From positions 186,001 through 250,000 of the forward strand of contig MWER01000004.1 of the NCBI GenBank assembly GCA_002071175.1: DNA of 64,000 nucleotides. Reading direction: 5' to 3'. This DNA comes from Bacteroidetes bacterium ADurb.Bin037. GTDB taxonomy: Bacteria; Bacteroidota; Bacteroidia; Bacteroidales; UBA932. This document shows positions 25,960 to 34,727 of the stretch, in pieces; position 1 is the stretch's first letter; every line of letters begins with the position of its first letter. The translations under genes were made by a program, and so were the position numbers. The notes below the pieces were generated by a model, which was not told where the DNA came from, made no database searches, and was given only the letters and a program-made list of their open reading frames with translations.

Positions 25960-26982
25960 ATGGTTGATTTTGACCCCCATAAAAATAATAAGGAAACCGT
26001 TGACAAGGATTTTGAGGAACAGATACGACCAAGGGAATTTAAGCAATTTGCCGGTCAAGATAAGATAACAGACAATTTAAAAGTGTTCGTAAAAGCTGCA
26101 CTTTTAAGGGGGGAGTCTCTTGATCATGTTTTATTACACGGTCCTCCCGGATTGGGTAAAACTACGCTTGCGCACATTATTGCCAATGAACTGGATGTAG
26201 GAATGCGGATTACCTCCGGCCCCGTTTTAGATAAACCGGGCGATCTGGCCGGTTTGTTGACAGGCCTTGAAACCGGGGATGTTCTTTTTATTGATGAGAT
26301 ACACAGGTTATCCCCCGTGGTGGAAGAATATCTCTATTCTGCAATGGAGGATTTTACTATTGATATAATGCTGGACAAAGGTCCCGGAGCCCGTTCCGTG
26401 CAAATAGCCCTGCAACCTTTTACACTGATTGGAGCAACGACGCGAAGCGGGCTGCTTACAGCACCACTGAGGGCACGTTTTGGGATACAATGCCATCTTG
26501 AGTATTACGATACTCCCGTATTATTACAAATAGTACTTCGTTCGGCATCTATCCTTCAGGTTGAAATCGACACCCATGCCGCACAGGAAATAGCTTCTCG
26601 CAGCCGCGGTACCCCAAGGATAGCCAACTCGTTATTGAGAAGGGTGAGAGATTTTGCCCAGGTCAGGGGATCCGGAAAAATAGATAACGCCATAACACAG
26701 TATGCCCTCGATGCACTTCATATTGATAAAAGGGGTCTGGATCAGATGGATAATAAGATCCTTTCCACAATCATACACAAATTCAAAGGCGGACCTGTAG
26801 GAATAGGTACTATAGCTACGGCTGTAAGTGAAGAAATCGGGACTTTGGAGGAAGTGTATGAACCTTTCCTGATCAAAGAAGGTCTATTACAGAGAACACC
26901 CAGAGGAAGAGAGGCAACCCAGCTTGCTTATGAACACCTGGGTGTATTGTCTGCAGATAAAAATAATATATCATTGTTTTAA
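25960..26982 (+). CDS. ruvB: Holliday junction branch migration helicase RuvB
   Basis: The AAA+ motor that drives branch migration with RuvA. The 340-residue protein has Walker [10 protein letters not shown] (residues 61-69), Walker [11 protein letters not shown] (108-117), sensor 1 and arginine-finger segments [19 protein letters not shown], sensor 2 [17 protein letters not shown], and a C-terminal winged helix ending [17 protein letters not shown]. It is the first gene of an 11-kb plus-strand run reaching ppiD. The next gene begins 10 nt after its stop. Confidence 0.97.
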   Translation: MVDFDPHKNNKETVDKDFEEQIRPREFKQFAGQDKITDNLKVFVKAALLRGESLDHVLLHGPPGLGKTTLAHIIANELDVGMRITSGPVLDKPGDLAGLLTGLETGDVLFIDEIHRLSPVVEEYLYSAMEDFTIDIMLDKGPGARSVQIALQPFTLIGATTRSGLLTAPLRARFGIQCHLEYYDTPVLLQIVLRSASILQVEIDTHAAQEIASRSRGTPRIANSLLRRVRDFAQVRGSGKIDNAITQYALDALHIDKRGLDQMDNKILSTIIHKFKGGPVGIGTIATAVSEEIGTLEEVYEPFLIKEGLLQRTPRGREATQLAYEHLGVLSADKNNISLF

Positions 26983-26992
26983 ATAAAAAGTC

Positions 26993-28219
26993 ATGAAACA
27001 TAAAAGTCTGTTTTTTACCGTTTTTATCTTTATTATCTTATTATCCAATAATTCACAGGCTTGTACGTCTGCCATTATAACCGGTAAGGTTACGGCAAAC
27101 GGAAAGCCTCTTTTGTGGAAACACAGGGATACGGGAGAGGAACAAAACCGTATAGAATATTTCACTACGGGAAAGTATGCATTTCTTGCTCTTGTTAACG
27201 CTCCCGATAAAGGAGGAACGGCATGGATAGGTACTAACAATGCTGGTTTTTCCATTATGAACACGGCTTCCTATAATTTAAAGGATGATGACGTAAAGGA
27301 AATGGACCGGGAAGGTAAATTTATGTACAGGGCACTGGAAATATGTGCTGATTTAAATGACTTTGAAAAAATGCTGGACACCTTGTCAAGACCTATCGGT
27401 GTAGAAGCCAATTTCGGCGTGATAGACGCATTGGGAGGCGCTGCCTATTATGAAGTCAATAATCATTCATGGGTAAAAGTTGATGCTAACGATCCGACTG
27501 TCGCTCCCTACGGTTACCTGATCTATACGAATTTTTCCTATACCGGAAGAATGGATGAGGGTATGGGATATATGCGTTACCAGACGGCAAGCGAATTGTT
27601 TTTGCAAAAATCGTCCGTTTCTGGTTTTACACCGTCATGGATTTTTTCCCATGTTTCCCGGTCGTTTTACCATGCCTTTTTAGGTATAGATCTTTGTGAT
27701 CATAATTCTTTTCCGGAAAAAGCCAACGGGTGGTTCGTAGAACAGGATTTCATTTCCCGCCGTTCCAGCACCTGTTCCATAGTGATAGAAGGGGTCAAAA
27801 AGGGAGAAGACCCGCTCAATACGATCATGTGGACCGTTATGGGATATCCCCCGACCGGAGTATGTATTCCTCTTTGGGTGCAGATGGGATCCGATCAGCC
27901 TTATCTCCTGTTGGGACAGGGAGAAAATAACAGATCTCCCTTATGTGAAGAGGCCGTAAGGCTTAAACACCTTGTATTTCCGGTAAAAAGGGGTAACGGA
28001 CCGCGTTATATGCATTTTTCGCTTTTATGGAACAGTCAGGGAACGGGCTTTATGCAACAGCTTGCCCGGTTGGAAGAAATACTTTTTGATAAATACGGGA
28101 TACTTATAGAAACACTGGAAAAAGAAGGATTAACCGGAAAAAAACTGGATAAAAAACGTATAAAGGAATTATACCGTGAAATATCTCCTATGATCGAAGA
28201 GGTATATGACAGACTTTGA
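26993..28219 (+). CDS. C45-like Ntn-hydrolase / choloylglycine hydrolase-fold protein, exported
   Basis: A 408-residue exported protein resembling C45-family (acyl-CoA:6-aminopenicillanic acid acyltransferase-like) Ntn hydrolases. A Sec signal peptide (residues 1-23) ends SQA, immediately followed by Cys24 in CTSAIITGKV and then GKPLLWKHRDT, the pattern of the catalytic N-terminal Cys and nearby Arg/Asp. Signal peptidase cleavage would thus itself expose the nucleophile without autoproteolysis. The natural substrate is unknown: amide, acyl-amino acid or bile-acid-like bonds are possible. Its end overlaps mfd by 14 nt. Confidence 0.75.
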   Translation: MKHKSLFFTVFIFIILLSNNSQACTSAIITGKVTANGKPLLWKHRDTGEEQNRIEYFTTGKYAFLALVNAPDKGGTAWIGTNNAGFSIMNTASYNLKDDDVKEMDREGKFMYRALEICADLNDFEKMLDTLSRPIGVEANFGVIDALGGAAYYEVNNHSWVKVDANDPTVAPYGYLIYTNFSYTGRMDEGMGYMRYQTASELFLQKSSVSGFTPSWIFSHVSRSFYHAFLGIDLCDHNSFPEKANGWFVEQDFISRRSSTCSIVIEGVKKGEDPLNTIMWTVMGYPPTGVCIPLWVQMGSDQPYLLLGQGENNRSPLCEEAVRLKHLVFPVKRGNGPRYMHFSLLWNSQGTGFMQQLARLEEILFDKYGILIETLEKEGLTGKKLDKKRIKELYREISPMIEEVYDRL

Positions 28220-31200
28220 TGTACGGGAAATCCAGCAATTTTTAAAAGATTCATTATCGGGAAAAGGTTCGGGTATTCTTTCTCTGCGTGGCCTTTCCGG
28301 TTCGGCATCGTATTTTCCGGTTGCTTCCCTGGTTAAGAAAAAACCGGGGAAGATCCATGTACTGATAAAGGAAAATTCATCGGAAGCTTCCTATGCAGTT
28401 GCAGATCTTAGCATATTACTGGGATACGAACAGGTATACTTATTCCCCGCTTCCTACAGGGGTACCGGAAAAACAGCCCGTGACGATGAATCCTTCCAGG
28501 TGCAAAGGACTTCCGCTCTGCGCGCCGTGGCCCGGTTTAATAAGCAACGGGAAGATGTAGTCCTTGTCACTTATCCCAAAGCTTTAAATGAAGGCATACC
28601 CGGGACGGATCTTCTGGATTCGGGATCACTGGATATCGAAACAGGTGTTTCCTTTTCACACCGGGACATCAAAGAATATCTTTTACAGGCAGGATTTGAA
28701 AAAACGGATTTTGTAAGCAACCCGGGACAATTTGCCGTCAGGGGAAGTATTATAGATGTTTTTTCGTATTCGGAAAACCGGCCTTTCAGGATCAATTTCT
28801 TTGGGGACAGGATTGAAAGTATCAGGATCTTCGATCAAAATACGCAATTATCGATAGAAGAACGCTCCTTTATATCTGTAATTCCACGATTACACGGTAA
28901 TGAATCGTTACTCCCGGGGATCGCTTCCCATGCACTTGTGTGGTCTTTTGTAGAAGCATTCAAGGACATTCCCCCGCAGATCCCGCAGATTGCCATGATT
29001 CCGTTATTACAGGAAGGACCCGCAGTACATTACAATACTACTCCGCAACCGTCGTTCAACAAGAATTTCGAACTTCTTGTGAATGATATCCGGAAAAGGA
29101 AAGAAATGGGATACCGGGTTTTTATTTTAAGTGAGAACCCGGCACAAATAAGAAGGCTGGAAGACATTTTCAGGAGCCTTGACTGTTCAATGCCTTTTGT
29201 AGAGTATAAAAAGGTTTCTTTGCATGAAGGATTTTCAGACCACATTAATAAAATATGCTATTATACCGATCATCAGCTTTTCGAAAGGATCCACAGGGTT
29301 TATTTAAAACGGGCCGTCCTGAAAAGCGAAAGGATTACGATCAATGATCTTACAGGATTTAAGATAGGGGATTATGTAGTTCATATAGATCACGGGGTAG
29401 GCATTTTTGGGGGACTGGTCAAGACCAATATCAATGGCAAGATACAGGAGGCTGTTAAACTCATTTACCGAGACAACGACTTGCTTTATGTGAGCATTCA
29501 CGGACTTCACAGGATTGCCAGATATAAAAGTAAAGACAGCTCTCCTCCCAGGATTTACAAACTTGGATCGGGGGCCTGGAACAGGATCAAGCAACAAACA
29601 AAGAAAAAAGTAAAGGATATTGCCCGGGATCTGATAGTGTTGTATTCACAAAGGCTTGCCTCTAAGGGTTTTGCCTTTTCTGCAGATACATATCTCCAAA
29701 ATCAGCTTGAAGCTTCGTTCCTTTTTGAAGATACCCCGGATCAACTTTTGGCAACACAACAGGTAAAGAGCGATATGGAAAAACCTTATCCCATGGACAG
29801 GCTTATATGCGGCGATGTGGGATTTGGAAAAACCGAAGTCGCCATCCGGGCTGCCTTCAAGGCAGTAACGGACGGAAAACAAGTTGCATTTTTGGTTCCC
29901 ACAACCATACTGGCACTGCAGCACTACCATACGATTTCCGAACGGCTTGCCGATTTTCCCGTAGAGATCGATTTTATTTCAAGGCTTAAGACGCCCTCAC
30001 AAACAAAGGAAATACTCGGTAAACTTTCTGCCGGGAAGATTGACATTATCATAGGGACCCACCGGCTTCTTAACAAGGACATACAATTTAAGGATTTGGG
30101 ACTGCTTGTCATAGACGAAGAACAGAAGTTTGGGGTTGCTGCGAAGGAAAAACTTAAGCTAATGAAGATCAACGTAGATACGCTAACTATGACCGCGACA
30201 CCCATACCGCGCACACTCCAATTTTCATTGATGGGGGCAAGAGATCTTTCCATTATCCAGACGCCTCCTGCCAACAGACTTCCCATACATACTGAAATAC
30301 AGATATTTGATGAAGATATTATCCGTGAGGCAATAGACCGGGAGCTTGACCGGGACGGACAGATCTTCTTTATACATAACAGGATCAACGACATTGAAGC
30401 GGTCGCCGACATATTGCACGGAATACGGCCGGGACTGCGGATCGCCACGGGTCACGGGCAAATGCCCCCAAAGGCCATGGAAAAGGTGCTGTTGGATTTC
30501 ATTTACGGAGATTATGACCTGTTGCTTTCCACTTCTATCATTGAAAACGGAATAGACATACCCAACGCTAATACGATCATCATCAACGGAGCCCACCGGT
30601 TTGGGCTAAGCGACCTGCATCAGATGAGGGGCAGGGTGGGGCGTTCCAACCGCAAGGCATATTGTTACCTTCTGGTGCCGCGGGATACGAACCTGACCGA
30701 AGATGCCAACCGCAGGTTAAAGGCTTTGGAATCCTTTACGGAACTGGGAAGCGGATTCAACATCGCTATGCAGGACCTGGACATTCGTGGGGCAGGAAAT
30801 CTGTTAGGTGGAGAACAGAGCGGATTTATTGCCGAAATAGGTTTTGAAACCTACCAACGTATCCTCGAAGAAGCATTTGCTGAATTGAGCCAGGATGATA
30901 CTGTCGCTCTACCCCGGAACATACAAAAACCGTCCTTTGCCGCTTCTTTTGTCTCTGATTGCACGATCGAGACCGATCTGGAGGTTATGATACCCGACGA
31001 ATATATTTCCCAGGTATCGGAGAAAATACGCCTTTACAAGGAACTTGACAACATGAAAGAAGAAAGCCGGCTGCAATCATTTTTCACAGCTATTGAAGAC
31101 CGGTTCGGACCTATTCCGGAACCGTTCAGGCAATTAGGCTACATTGTAAGACTAAGGCAATTGGCAGTCCAGGCAGGATTTGAGCGTATTGTCCTGAAAA

Positions 31201-31406
31201 ACGGCATAATGCTTGCATATTTCTTTTCAGATCCGCAGTCTGATTATTACAAAACAGAGATTTTTACGAATATTTTAAATTACATTTCATCACACCCAAA
31301 AGACTTTCAAGTGAAGGAGCAAAAAAACAAACTATTTGTAAAAATATCTCATGTAAAGAGTGTTGAAGCGGCCTATAATTTTTTAAAAATATTTGCAAAA
31401 CCCTGA
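28206..31406 (+). CDS. mfd: Transcription-repair coupling factor Mfd
   Basis: Mfd removes RNA polymerase stalled at DNA lesions and recruits UvrA. The 1066-residue protein shows a UvrB-homology N-terminal module (to about residue 330, including GQFAVRGSIIDVFSY) and the RNA-polymerase-interacting CarD-like domain (GFKIGDYVVHIDHGVGIFGG). The RecG-like translocase has Walker A GDVGFGKTEVA (about 536-546), VIDEEQKFG and TATPIPRTL, and the TRG/UvrA-gating C-terminus follows. It is slightly shorter than the roughly 1150 residues of E. coli Mfd. Its start lies 14 nt inside the preceding gene, so translation is probably coupled. Confidence 0.97.
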   Translation: MTDFDVREIQQFLKDSLSGKGSGILSLRGLSGSASYFPVASLVKKKPGKIHVLIKENSSEASYAVADLSILLGYEQVYLFPASYRGTGKTARDDESFQVQRTSALRAVARFNKQREDVVLVTYPKALNEGIPGTDLLDSGSLDIETGVSFSHRDIKEYLLQAGFEKTDFVSNPGQFAVRGSIIDVFSYSENRPFRINFFGDRIESIRIFDQNTQLSIEERSFISVIPRLHGNESLLPGIASHALVWSFVEAFKDIPPQIPQIAMIPLLQEGPAVHYNTTPQPSFNKNFELLVNDIRKRKEMGYRVFILSENPAQIRRLEDIFRSLDCSMPFVEYKKVSLHEGFSDHINKICYYTDHQLFERIHRVYLKRAVLKSERITINDLTGFKIGDYVVHIDHGVGIFGGLVKTNINGKIQEAVKLIYRDNDLLYVSIHGLHRIARYKSKDSSPPRIYKLGSGAWNRIKQQTKKKVKDIARDLIVLYSQRLASKGFAFSADTYLQNQLEASFLFEDTPDQLLATQQVKSDMEKPYPMDRLICGDVGFGKTEVAIRAAFKAVTDGKQVAFLVPTTILALQHYHTISERLADFPVEIDFISRLKTPSQTKEILGKLSAGKIDIIIGTHRLLNKDIQFKDLGLLVIDEEQKFGVAAKEKLKLMKINVDTLTMTATPIPRTLQFSLMGARDLSIIQTPPANRLPIHTEIQIFDEDIIREAIDRELDRDGQIFFIHNRINDIEAVADILHGIRPGLRIATGHGQMPPKAMEKVLLDFIYGDYDLLLSTSIIENGIDIPNANTIIINGAHRFGLSDLHQMRGRVGRSNRKAYCYLLVPRDTNLTEDANRRLKALESFTELGSGFNIAMQDLDIRGAGNLLGGEQSGFIAEIGFETYQRILEEAFAELSQDDTVALPRNIQKPSFAASFVSDCTIETDLEVMIPDEYISQVSEKIRLYKELDNMKEESRLQSFFTAIEDRFGPIPEPFRQLGYIVRLRQLAVQAGFERIVLKNGIMLAYFFSDPQSDYYKTEIFTNILNYISSHPKDFQVKEQKNKLFVKISHVKSVEAAYNFLKIFAKP

Positions 31407-31428
31407 AAAAGTGCGACATTTGCAAGCT

Positions 31429-32733
31429 ATGCGAAAAACCGGAATCCGTTTCTTTGTCCTGTGCTCAATATTTTTACTGACCGGGACGGTCAGATCTGCA
31501 GGGCAAAACATGGATGCATTAGGAACATTTACACCGTATTCCATGTTTGGCGTGGGAGAGCTAACCCGCCCCGGTACCTCATTGAACAGGGCTATGGGAG
31601 GGATCGGAGCAGGATTGCGGGATAACCGTTATATCAATTACCTGAATCCTGCGTCAGCTTCAGCACGGGATACGCTTTCATTCATGCTTGATTTTGGTTT
31701 GATGCAGAGGAATTTTATAAATACGGACGGAAAGCTTTCTTCTGCCTACAATGCATTTAATATGCACCATATCATAATGTCATTTCCCATTTGGAAAAGT
31801 TCTGCCATGCAAATGGGGATCATTCCCTACAGCAATGTAGGATACCGTTTTGTGGAAGATGAGAGTAGGGATGAGATATTGGGCACAATAGGAGCTTTTC
31901 GTTATTATCATTTTGGACAAGGGAGCATCAACCAGGCTTTTGCTGCGTTTTCGGCCACCTTTTTCCGTCACCTTGCAGTGGGGGTGCAGGGAATGTACTT
32001 CTTTGGAAATATTGAAAAAAACGCACAGGCCATATCTGTCACTTCTCCGGAATTATACGGTACACTTAAGACAGGCTATGACATTGTGATAAGATCTTTC
32101 GGGGCACAATTCGGATTGCAGGTTTTTGGGAATTTTTCACCCTCCACATCTTTTACCGTGGGGGCCACCTTCCAGCCTTCGGCAACCCTGAGAGGGGATG
32201 TCACCCGTTTTGCCAAGATGGAAAAAGGCTCTGTCATAGATACGGTTTATTCAGTTGTGAACGAAGGCTCACAAATGGCAATTCCTATGGAATATTCGGT
32301 AGGTTTTTCCGTTCGCAAACACGATAAATGGGTATTTGGGATTGATTATACCCAGGCAGACTGGCGCAAATCCAATTTTGCCGAAACTCCCGGTATTAAT
32401 TTTCAACCGGCACTTAGCCGAACGCTCAAGGCCGGATTTGAATTTACCCCCGACCGTTACAGCATTCGTTATTTCATGCGCAGGTGGACATACCGGATGG
32501 GAGCCTATTACGATCAATCCTATATAATGTTCAACGGCCATCAGGTAAAAGCTGTCGGTGTTACGCTCGGCTTTACCGTCCCAATATACCGTTGGTATAA
32601 TTCAATCGGGGTATCCATAGATGCGGGGCAACGGGGCAGTATTGAAAACAATCTTATCCGCGAACGATATATTATGTTAATTTTGAACTTTAATTTGCAC
32701 GATATTTGGTTTGTTAAACATAGATACAATTAA
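31429..32733 (+). CDS. Outer-membrane beta-barrel protein (FadL/OMPP1-like, hypothetical)
   Basis: A 434-residue protein with a signal peptide (RFFVLCSIFLLTGTVRSAGQ), then a plug-like segment (PYSMFGVGELTRPGTSLNRA, NPASASA). Many amphipathic strands follow, ending in aromatic-rich motifs. This pattern resembles the FadL/OMPP1 outer-membrane family. In Bacteroides a similar gene stands beside TPR, lptC and ppiD genes (recalled, not checked). I choose the ATG at 31429 over an in-frame start at 31393 because it directly precedes the signal peptide. A near -7 box GACATTTG lies 6 nt before it at 31415-31422. Ligand unknown. Confidence 0.75.
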   Translation: MRKTGIRFFVLCSIFLLTGTVRSAGQNMDALGTFTPYSMFGVGELTRPGTSLNRAMGGIGAGLRDNRYINYLNPASASARDTLSFMLDFGLMQRNFINTDGKLSSAYNAFNMHHIIMSFPIWKSSAMQMGIIPYSNVGYRFVEDESRDEILGTIGAFRYYHFGQGSINQAFAAFSATFFRHLAVGVQGMYFFGNIEKNAQAISVTSPELYGTLKTGYDIVIRSFGAQFGLQVFGNFSPSTSFTVGATFQPSATLRGDVTRFAKMEKGSVIDTVYSVVNEGSQMAIPMEYSVGFSVRKHDKWVFGIDYTQADWRKSNFAETPGINFQPALSRTLKAGFEFTPDRYSIRYFMRRWTYRMGAYYDQSYIMFNGHQVKAVGVTLGFTVPIYRWYNSIGVSIDAGQRGSIENNLIRERYIMLILNFNLHDIWFVKHRYN

Positions 32734-32744
32734 AAACAATAACA

Positions 32745-34085
32745 ATGAAAAAACTTGGAATCCTTATCTCTTTGATCATGTTTGTTTTCGTAACCCAGGG
32801 CTATGCTCAGTCCGGAAGGTTCGGTGCAACACCTGAAGACAGCGTGGAATGTGTGAGATATTTAAATTTTTACAAAGAGTATTTCAAGAACGGGAACATA
32901 AGGGAAGCCCTGCCATCCTGGAGGGGAGCCTTAAGGGTGTGTCCCGTGGGGGTTACACAATCCTTATACCAGGACGGGCAGAACATTATAAAGTTCTTGA
33001 TCAATCAGACTAAAGATCCCGACCGCAGAAAAGAACTGGTAGATTCGTTGATTTTGATGTACAACATCAGAATAGACAAGTTCCCTTCTCCCAAGGCCCG
33101 GTTAAGTGCCTATACTTTCAAGGCCTATGATATGCTCACCTATTACAAGGGAGATGCCATTGAAGTGTTCTCTGCCCTGCAGGATGTCGTTAAGTTCGGG
33201 AAAGAGAATACCGATCAGAATATACTTGTCCTGAATATGCAGTATGCATCAGACCTTTTCAAGGATAATAAACTTGAAGCAGATGATGTGATCAATATAT
33301 ATGAGCAACTCAGCGAAATATTTGACAAGAAATTACAATCCGGCACCAACGATGCTTTGGAAGAAGCACGCAATAATTTTGAGACCGTATTTGCTATAAG
33401 CGGAGTGGCAGACTGCGACAACCTGCTAGCCCTTTTCGAACCCCGTTTCGATCAAAATGCATCGGATATTACCTATGTAAGGCGCGTAGTTCAACTGCTT
33501 TCCAATGCAGGATGCGAAAGCTCCGACCTGTTTCTTAAAGCAGTGAAATGTCTCTATGAAATAGAACCGTCCTACAACTCAGCTTATTATCTGTACCGGC
33601 TGTACTCTTCCAGGGATGACGGCGAAAATGCAACCATGTTTCTGAAACGTGCCATCGATTCAGATTCTATAGATAACAAGACAAAGGCAGATTATTTACT
33701 GGAACTGGGTACTTTCTATTTCAAGAAAATGAGTAATTATTCGGCTGCTGCACAACATGCACTTCAATCCTTTGAATTCAATGAAGAAACGAAAGGACGC
33801 GCCTATCTGTTGATGGGTCACATTTGGGCAATGGCCAAGGTTAGGGACGGCGAGATGCCCGATATTGATGCCCGTGCCAATTTCTGGGTTGCAGTAGATT
33901 ATTTTGTCAGGGCAAAACAGGCCGATTCTTCTCTTGCAGAAGAATGTGACCGCCTGATATCCACCTACAGACAGTACTTCCCTGCGGCGGAAGAAGCCTT
34001 TATGCACGATCTGGCAGATGGGTCGAGCTATACGGTAAGGGCCAACGGCCTGTCGGCAACGACAACTGTCAGAACAAATAAATAA
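32745..34085 (+). CDS. Exported TPR-repeat protein
   Basis: A 446-residue protein with a signal peptide (KLGILISLIMFVFVTQGYAQ) and a largely helical body of degenerate tetratricopeptide-like repeats, for example SAYYLYRLYSSRDDGENATM and DYLLELGTFYFKKMSNYSAA. TPR solenoids mediate protein-protein contacts; the partner is unknown. Its stop overlaps the lptC start by one base (TAATG), and the barrel gene lies 11 nt upstream. This places it in an outer-membrane-assembly gene string. Confidence 0.85.
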   Translation: MKKLGILISLIMFVFVTQGYAQSGRFGATPEDSVECVRYLNFYKEYFKNGNIREALPSWRGALRVCPVGVTQSLYQDGQNIIKFLINQTKDPDRRKELVDSLILMYNIRIDKFPSPKARLSAYTFKAYDMLTYYKGDAIEVFSALQDVVKFGKENTDQNILVLNMQYASDLFKDNKLEADDVINIYEQLSEIFDKKLQSGTNDALEEARNNFETVFAISGVADCDNLLALFEPRFDQNASDITYVRRVVQLLSNAGCESSDLFLKAVKCLYEIEPSYNSAYYLYRLYSSRDDGENATMFLKRAIDSDSIDNKTKADYLLELGTFYFKKMSNYSAAAQHALQSFEFNEETKGRAYLLMGHIWAMAKVRDGEMPDIDARANFWVAVDYFVRAKQADSSLAEECDRLISTYRQYFPAAEEAFMHDLADGSSYTVRANGLSATTTVRTNK

Positions 34086-34717
34086 TGGGATTCATTTCCC
34101 GGACGACGACTGGAGTTATGGTAGCAATGGGTTTGTCTGTTGCTACCATATTTGTCTCCTGTAAAAACCGGGTAACAACGATAGAGTCGTTACAAAACCT
34201 GGACAGCATTCCTACTCAGATCATTGAGAATATGGAAGGATGGCAGGTTGAGGGTGGTGTGCTCCGGGGACGTCTGACTGCCCCGTATATGGAAAAATAC
34301 ACCCGGGGTTCTGACCCGTATGAAATTTTCCCCCATGCTTTCCGTGTAGAAGCCTATACACCGGAGGGAGATCTGGAAACGATTATTACAGCGGATAGGG
34401 CCATGCACCGTACCGGCGAAGAACAAATTTGGATAGCGACCGGCAATGTAATAATCCGGAACCTACTGAAAGAAGAGACCGTGGAAACAGATACTTTGTA
34501 CTGGGACCAACAGCAAAAGACCATTTATACACATTGTTACGTAAGGTTGACATCCCCGGACTTTTTTGCGCAGGGCTATGGGATGGAATCCGACGAAAGG
34601 GCTGCAAATGCAAAAATCCTGAGGCCGTTCGATTCTTACGGATACATTAAACAGGACACCTTGTCCAATGAAGAAAAAGAATTAACTTCGCGCTCTGATA
34701 TACAACCACAGCAATAA
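34085..34717 (+). CDS. lptC: LPS export protein LptC
   Basis: LptC passes lipopolysaccharide from the LptB2FG ABC transporter to the periplasmic bridge. The 210-residue protein has one hydrophobic N-terminal segment ending IFVSC (Cys26), suggesting lipidation rather than a plain membrane anchor, and an OstA/LptC-type beta-jellyroll. Its repeats include ADRAMHRTGEEQIWIATGNV and ETDTLYWDQQQKTIYT. Start and stop sit in a chain: TAATG overlap with the TPR gene and 10 nt to ppiD. The other lpt genes are not in this window. Confidence 0.9.
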   Translation: MGFISRTTTGVMVAMGLSVATIFVSCKNRVTTIESLQNLDSIPTQIIENMEGWQVEGGVLRGRLTAPYMEKYTRGSDPYEIFPHAFRVEAYTPEGDLETIITADRAMHRTGEEQIWIATGNVIIRNLLKEETVETDTLYWDQQQKTIYTHCYVRLTSPDFFAQGYGMESDERAANAKILRPFDSYGYIKQDTLSNEEKELTSRSDIQPQQ

Positions 34718-34727
34718 AACTTACAAA

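Noticed and set aside
29924-30448. 174-codon antisense frame inside mfd, and similar frames inside frdA, mutS and the LRR gene
   Set aside because: They mirror conserved coding sequence, are rich in Ser/Arg/Pro shadow composition, and have no promoter box or domain.
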